A stretch of 64,000 nucleotides of DNA from Trochalopteron elliotii (Eukaryota > Chordata > Aves > Passeriformes > Leiothrichidae): NCBI GenBank assembly GCA_024734555.1, contig JANPWX010000077.1, forward strand, positions 4,233,337 to 4,297,336, read 5' to 3'. Position 1 is the first letter of the stretch, and each line of letters begins with the position of its first letter. Below are positions 59,021 to 64,000 of this stretch, piece by piece. The notes under the pieces were generated by a model. The model worked only from the letters and a program-made list of their open reading frames with translations, was not told where the DNA came from and made no database searches. The translations under genes were made by a program, and so were the position numbers.

Positions 59021-61449
59021 TTGACAGTACCAAATTGCTCTTTTCTGCCTGGATTTTGTTCACTTGTTTCTTTCTTCAGGGTTGGTTGGTTTTTTGATTT
59101 GGATGGTGGGTGTTCAGGGGTTTTTTTGACCTTTAGGATTTTGCAAATATTTCATATTGGTGTTTTCCCTTTGGAAATTTTGATCGGTGAAAGTCTCATG
59201 TCTCAAAACTATTACCTCTCTCTACAATCTATTTTGCATTTTCTCAGCTGTCTCTGGTCTACAGATTCTTTCGCAACTTATCAGTTTTCTTTCTTCCCCT
59301 TTCCTTCCCTTGGAGAGCTCCAGAAAATCTGCTATGGAGAATCTTTATAGAAAAGAAGTACCTACTGTCAGTCTAATCACACTGATCACAACAAATCACC
59401 ATTTTCCTCACAGTTTCACATAACTCAGAACTGGGATGGAGTCCATGATTTCTATGCTTGTAGAGCAAAAGTATCTAATTAAAAACTGATAGAAGGTAGC
59501 TTTCAGTTAAACATAATTAGCCTTGCTAGTGCATTTCAGTATCTTCAGGAAACTAAGTTATATTTTCCAAGATGTTTAATTAACCCCTAAGTTGTTGGGG
59601 AAAATTCAAGTTTACATGATGACTGGTTTTAAAGAGATCTTTTTCATAATGTTTTATTTGAATATATTCATATTGAATTGGAAAATCCTTGGGGAGAATT
59701 AACACACAGTGCAGATACATATTGTGATGTGCTTAAGTAATACTGAAAGCTCTACAAGGTATATAAAGCACTAAAACATGAAAGGTTCCTAAATATCTGA
59801 ATGGAGGAGGATAAAGGAAGTATGAAAAATAAATTCAGCTGTTTAAATTTCATTGCTGCTAAGAATAAAAGTAATGACATCCAGAAAAATTGATTTTCTT
59901 ATAAAAAAACACCAATGCTTCTTAAACACTGATCAATCTAATTAGAATTTGTAACACATGGATATCTGCCCCTTAAATATTAAAAAAAAACCACAAAAAA
60001 CAACAACAAAAAAAACACCAAACCAAAATAAAAGACTCTTGACTGACTGTTTGAAAGTGCCACATATGACTCTTTCCAAGAGTTGTCCTCAGAAAAATGA
60101 TAGAAAATAAGATTAAGTTTTAAATTGATTTCTCTCTCTCTCTCTTTGTTTTTTTTTTGGGTTTTTTTTTTTGTTTTTTTTTTTTAAACATATCTTCAAA
60201 AAGACATAGCCAAGAGCTACCAGATTCTTTTTTTTCTTTTTACCTTTAGGGAAGAGTCACATTTCAAATTTTGTGTCTTGTGAGAGAAAGGCAGTGCAAA
60301 AGAGTAGATCTGTAGACGAGATGCCAATAGAAGAATTAAAAATACATAAATGCCACACTCAGGTTGATAAAGAATTTACTCTCCTTCTATTTAAGTAGTA
60401 AAACAAAAGTGCTAATATGTGACTTGAAAACATACAGGATTTTTTTTTTTTTGGTGGCTTTTTTTTTGCTGTTGTGGTTTTTAGTTTGTTTGTTTCTGTA
60501 ACCCTAATTTTAGTCTCAGTTGCAAATAGTATTAAAAGGACTGTATGACACCAGAAAAATGTAATGATGAGAAAATTTATATATGATAAAACTGAATTGT
60601 AGTACATTTAAAAAATTCAAAACTGTTATTAGGAAGTTGCTCTTTCATAGACTCTATATGTAGTATTTGGCTGTAGAAAATCTGGTGGTTTTACTTCACA
60701 GTTTTTTAAGATCATTATTCTTTAATAGCCTCCACCCAGGCATGAAATAATAAAAAAAAAGGATCTCAATATATGCAATTATAGTTTAAACAAAATGATG
60801 CTGAAAACAGCATGATTATTTCTACCAATTTCAATAGTCTTAGAATCAGACCTTACCCAATACCTTTGCTTAAATGTAATTTTTTCCTGATTTTCTTCTC
60901 CTGAAAGTTTAAAGATTATATTAAAATAATTCTAGTCCAAAGTACATAATAATTCTTCTATTTGAATTAATTAAATTTAAATAAAACATTTTTACCTGAG
61001 TTAGGGCTACCAAGTCTATTGTTGCCATGTTTATTGCAGGGAAAGGCATTTTAAGTAATCTATTTTAACTCAAATTAGGACAGATTAAACTTATTCATCT
61101 CTCCATCACGACATAAAATTAGCTGGCAATCAATGGACTATACACCAGAATTACTATCAGCAATCCAATAAATAAAACACAACCCTAGACACTTAAAAAA
61201 TGTTAATAAACCCTTTTCTGAACACCCTTCAATACTGAACACATTTCAACAATTGATCTCATCACATTCTACTGTTTCTTTGTCCCCTTCCTGCTGCCCC
61301 CCCATATTTAGTTGTATTATATAACCCAGAAGAGAAGACACTACTGAAAATAGAAGTCCCACTCATGCTCTCACATCTCTGAAGGCAGGACACAGCTACT
61401 ATTTTAGTAGATCAGGGGTATGGAGAGCTCATTCTACAATAGGATTGAA
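59021..61449. other. Unique AT-rich DNA, no gene recognised
   Basis: No gene or element recognised. Includes a 109-codon frame at 59021-59350 (plus) that is Phe/Leu/Ser-rich with no domain, an A/C-rich patch at about 59982-60025, a (TC)n plus T-rich tract at 60131-60186 and another T-rich tract at 60440-60468. Confidence 0.55.
60131..60186. repeat. (TC)7 plus T-rich tract
   Basis: TCTCTCTCTCTCTCT followed by a T-rich stretch interrupted by GGG and single G bases. Confidence 0.85.
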
Positions 61450-61455
61450 CAAAAT
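61450..61455. repeat. Left target-site duplication CAAAAT
   Basis: Matches 61728-61733 exactly and sits directly before the TGTGAG start of the LTR. Confidence 0.85.
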
Positions 61456-61727
61456 TGTGAGTGCTCCCATTTTAAGGTTGCTGGAATTTAATCTTACTTT
61501 GTTAACTCCTCCTTTGACCCAAACCGTAAAACCCCACCCCTACAACACCCCATAAAATCCCATAACCCTGCCCTTGCTCACTCGCTTCACCTTCGTCTCC
61601 CTCCCCAGCCCTGGGGGAAATAAAATGGATTCTCAAGCTTAACGAAACAGACTTGTCTTTTGTGTTCCTATGCCAGCATCTGTAACCTCCCTGGACATGA
61701 TGATCACTGTTGCCACATGATACAACA
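61456..61727 (+). mobile_element. Short solo LTR (ERVK-type) with 6-bp TSD
   Basis: A compact 272-bp element starting TGTGAGTGCTCCC and ending CATGATACAACA, flanked by a perfect 6-bp direct repeat CAAAAT (61450-61455 and 61728-61733). TG...CA ends plus a 6-bp duplication are typical of class II (ERVK-like) integration. A TATA-like CATAAAAT lies at 61551-61558 and AATAAA at 61619-61624, followed by about 100 bp of R/U5. The short length and order are normal for a beta/alpha-type avian ERV LTR. No internal retroviral genes are adjacent, so it is a solo LTR. The minus-strand frame at 61502-61756 is a shadow. Confidence 0.88.
61619..61624 (+). terminator. LTR polyadenylation signal AATAAA
   Basis: AATAAA in GGGGGAAATAAAATGG, about 65 bp downstream of the TATA-like box and about 100 bp before the LTR end, as expected for the R region of a compact LTR. 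Confidence 0.65.
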
Positions 61728-61733
61728 CAAAAT
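61728..61733. repeat. Right target-site duplication CAAAAT
   Basis: Matches 61450-61455 exactly and sits directly after the ...TACAACA end of the LTR. Confidence 0.85.
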
Positions 61734-62659
61734 GACGCATTTTCCACAAAATGCAAAACATTTTTTCACAAGCAGTAGTATTTCACAAGTATACCTTGTT
61801 TCCTGAACATGTACTTACTGAGTGAATACTCCCCCAGTTCAATTATTTATACACTGGTGTCTTGTGCCATTTGTAATGTCCTGGGATACCTTGCTCAGCT
61901 TCCAGGTGCTGCTCCTAAATTAGTACATTAAGTTCTCAGACCCTGTGCCATATCTGCCAATGTCACTCAGATACCCTTTGATAGTGATGGCACTAGATGT
62001 GTATGCACGTGCCACTAAACAGCCAAAACCATACCATCTATTTAGCATTAGCACTCAATTATGTAGCACATATCTGTTCTTCCACCTGTTTTCCGTCACT
62101 CTGCTATTTCTCTTATTGTACCATCTACAAGCATCTTATGCTTGCTATTTGTAAAGAATACAAATTCTTTACATACAGGTCTTTCTGCTGCTTTCCCGTA
62201 TGTGTGCCCTTTGGCCACTGTTTTGATTAGCCTCTATCACAGAGAATTTGAGAATAAGGTACCACTTAGAGAAATTACTAACTTCAAAAAGTCATCATCC
62301 ACTTCATACAATTTCTAAAGAAGGAAAAGTATTTCCATTGTGCAAAGGAAATTACTTGAAAGCTGTTTTCACAATATCAAGATGGGAGCTTTTCACTTTG
62401 AACTTTATCCTGCTTTATTTTTGTCACTCCTATTAAATGGATTGAAAAAAAAAAGAAAATACTGATTGAAAAGTCTGTTCCATTCTTTATCAGAAATCAC
62501 AGTCTCTCACATCTATAAGCCTTCAAATATTGTTGTCTGTGATGTTCTTATTTACTCTACATATTGCAAATTATCTCTTGCCTGGGAAAATAGGTTCTCT
62601 GATCAGAATGGCCAACTTACATTGAAACTTTGCTCTTGCTCTCAGAAATGATCTAATTA
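61734..62659. other. Unique AT-rich DNA, no gene recognised
   Basis: No gene or element recognised between two LTRs. Frames of 61-77 codons show no domain. Confidence 0.6.
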
Positions 62660-63495
62660 TTTAAGTGTACTGATGTACATTTGAATGGGATGTAGGGGGC
62701 AAGGTTTGGGTAGCAAAGGTGGGCTCTGTGGGAAGAGGCTAGAGTTGCCCTGTGTTGGACACAGAGTTCCAGTTGGCTCCAGCAGACCAACCACAGTGAA
62801 TGACTGAGTCCTCCAGTCATGATGGGTCTTGATGGGAAGACTTATTAAGGAATGGGCAAAATGTTGCATAAATAAGCAGTGAGACATGAAGAAAAAAAAA
62901 TACATCAAGGTCAGAGAAGAAGAAAGATGAGGAGGAGGAGATGCTCTAGGTTCTGTATCAAAGGTTTCCCTAAAGCTCACATAGAGGACCATGGTGGATC
63001 ACACAGATATTTCTCGAAGTAAGCTGCAGCCCATGGAAGGCCACAGAGGAGTGAGTTCTTCTAGCAGGAGCTACATCCATTGGAGACTTATTCTTCAGGT
63101 TTATCCTGCAGAACTGCTGCTCATGGAAAGAACCCTTCACTGGAGAAGGAGAAAAGTGTGAGAAGGCAGGAGTGGCAAAGAGCAACAGTTATGAACTGAC
63201 AACAACCATCCCCTCTGGGCCTCTCAAAGCAGGGGAGGTGGAGGTAAATGAGTAAAGTTGAGGCAAAGCTGCTGTAATTTCTTCGTCCGTCGCCATCCAA
63301 GTCTAATTTAATTGGCATTAAATTCTATTTTTTTTTCCCAAGGCAAGTCTGTTTTACCCCAGAGTGTTCTTGGCAAGTGTTCTTACTGTCTTTCTCTTGA
63401 GCAACAAGTTTTTCATCTCATTTTTTCCTCCCTGTCTTGTTGAGTGAGAGAGCAGCTGGGTGGGGATCTGGCATCTAGACAAGGTCAATCCAACA
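62660..63495 (+). mobile_element. ERV LTR, plus strand, long U3
   Basis: An LTR of the same family as the fragments at 32853-33546. Its U3 has loosely repeated units of the type 'GCAGCCCATGGAAGGCCAC' and 'GAGGACCATGGTGGATCAC' around 62975-63140, then 'GGAGTGGCAAAGAGCAACAG' and 'TATGAACTGACAACAACC'. ATTAAA lies at 63317-63322. 'AAGGCAAGTCTGTTTTACCC' follows, then 'GTCTTTCTCTTGAGC', and the element ends near 'CAAGGTCAATCCAACA'. The 5' boundary is approximate and no target duplication was found. Minus-strand frames of 65-111 codons over it are artefacts. Confidence 0.75.
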
Positions 63496-63669
63496 GAAAC
63501 AATAAAAAACCCCCACAAAATGGGCAGAAATGGCATTAGAATTTAATATTTTTAAACAGTTGTAATATTGAAAAACTTGCCATCTATGGATGAAAACCCA
63601 TAACTTTTTGTTGCTGTTGTTCTTGTGGTTGTTGTGTTATGCTTTGGTGTTGTTCAGGGGGTTTTTTTG
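63496..63669. other. Short spacer between two LTR copies
   Basis: AT-rich sequence with a 'GTTGTTGTGTTATGC' G/T patch at the right. Nothing else recognised. Confidence 0.6.
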
Positions 63670-63925
63670 TGACTTATGACATTTATCTTCATGAGTAATA
63701 GTTATGTGTGGTGGAGCCCTGCTATCCTGGGGATGGCCAAACACCTTCCTGCTCATGGAAGTGGTGAATGAATTACTTGTTTTGTTTGCTTGAGCGTACA
63801 GCTTTTCCCTCACTTACCTATCCACAAGTTTTTTCATTTTTACTTTCTTATTTTCTTCCTCATGCAGCTGTGTGGAGAGTGAACAAGAAGCTGTGTGAGG
63901 CTTATTACCTGCCAGGGTAAATCCA
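63670..63925 (+). mobile_element. Partial ERVL-type LTR, 3' half, plus strand
   Basis: Matches the R/U5 half of the avian ERVL-type LTR seen at 19018-19539. 'GGTGGAGCCCTGCTATCCTG' and 'GGTGAATGAATTACTTG' are characteristic, followed by 'CCTATCCACAAGTTTTTTC' and 'GCAGCTGTGTGGAGAG'. It ends around 'CCAGGGTAAATCC'. The U3 half with the TATA box is missing. The canonical ATTAAA is not intact at 'ACCTATCCACAAG'. A decayed fragment. Confidence 0.75.
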
Positions 63926-64000
63926 AAATTTCACCTATCAATTAATGATAAATTTTCACAAAACAGATCACCAGTATATTTTTATTTTTGAATAAAATAG
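63926..64000. other. Window end, AT-rich
   Basis: Seventy-five bases of AT-rich sequence with no recognisable feature. Confidence 0.6.

Noticed and set aside
59021..59350. A 109-codon Phe/Leu/Ser-rich frame resembling a membrane protein
   Set aside because: The hydrophobic composition comes from T-rich DNA; no conserved motif or supporting context.

Overview
The window looks like an AT-rich gene desert from a bird genome, most likely a songbird. Two kinds of evidence support this. First, there are at least ten fragments of CR1, the dominant avian LINE, on both strands; several end in the CR1 3' signature around 'ATTCTATGATTCT', and two or three still carry recognisable reverse transcriptase or endonuclease peptide motifs. 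Second, there are several solo LTRs of endogenous retroviruses of the kinds common in passerine and chicken genomes. These identifications come from recalled consensus patterns; no database search was possible.

I found no convincing protein-coding exon, tRNA, rRNA, other structured RNA gene, CRISPR array or operon. No open frame in the window exceeds about 160 codons, and the longer ones lie in repeats, low-complexity tracts or GT/GC-rich blocks and resemble no protein family I recognise.

Layout. 1-7.3 kb: unique AT-rich DNA with one unidentified GT-rich block (4.15-4.9 kb). 7.3-8.3 kb: a long CR1 copy, minus strand. 8.3-13.3 kb: unique DNA. 13.3-19.5 kb: a minus-strand ERVL-type LTR, a CR1, a complete solo LTR (15635-16165) with a perfect 5-bp target duplication, and a plus-strand ERVL-type LTR (19018-19539). 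19.5-31.1 kb: mostly unique DNA, with a CR1 (23.2-23.8 kb), a possible LTR (26.6-27.0 kb) and a (TTTC)n microsatellite (30.0 kb). 31.1-35.3 kb: a CR1 with pol C-terminal coding remnants, an inverted LTR composite (32.85-33.55 kb), and a second copy of the 15.6-kb LTR family in the opposite orientation (34784-35334). 35.3-44.8 kb: a possible LTR at 37.6-38.25 kb, two small CR1 tails and another ERVL-type LTR (41982-42590). 44.8-47.5 kb: a CR1 cluster in both orientations. 47.5-58 kb: unique DNA with a perfect (AATCA)13 tract. 58-59 kb: a GC-richer block with a CR1 endonuclease remnant. 61.4-63.9 kb: an LTR cluster, including a compact 272-bp solo LTR with a perfect 6-bp target duplication.

The genes do not work together here because none is visible. 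The content is the history of CR1 retrotransposition and of retroviral insertion followed by LTR-LTR recombination (solo LTRs, no gag/pol/env). Some of the unique DNA could hold long-range enhancers or a non-coding transcript, but sequence alone does not show this. I did not find a previously undescribed system. The most unusual items are the inverted LTR composite, the 15-bp U3 repeat array present in one of two related LTRs, and two GT/GC-rich blocks I could not assign.
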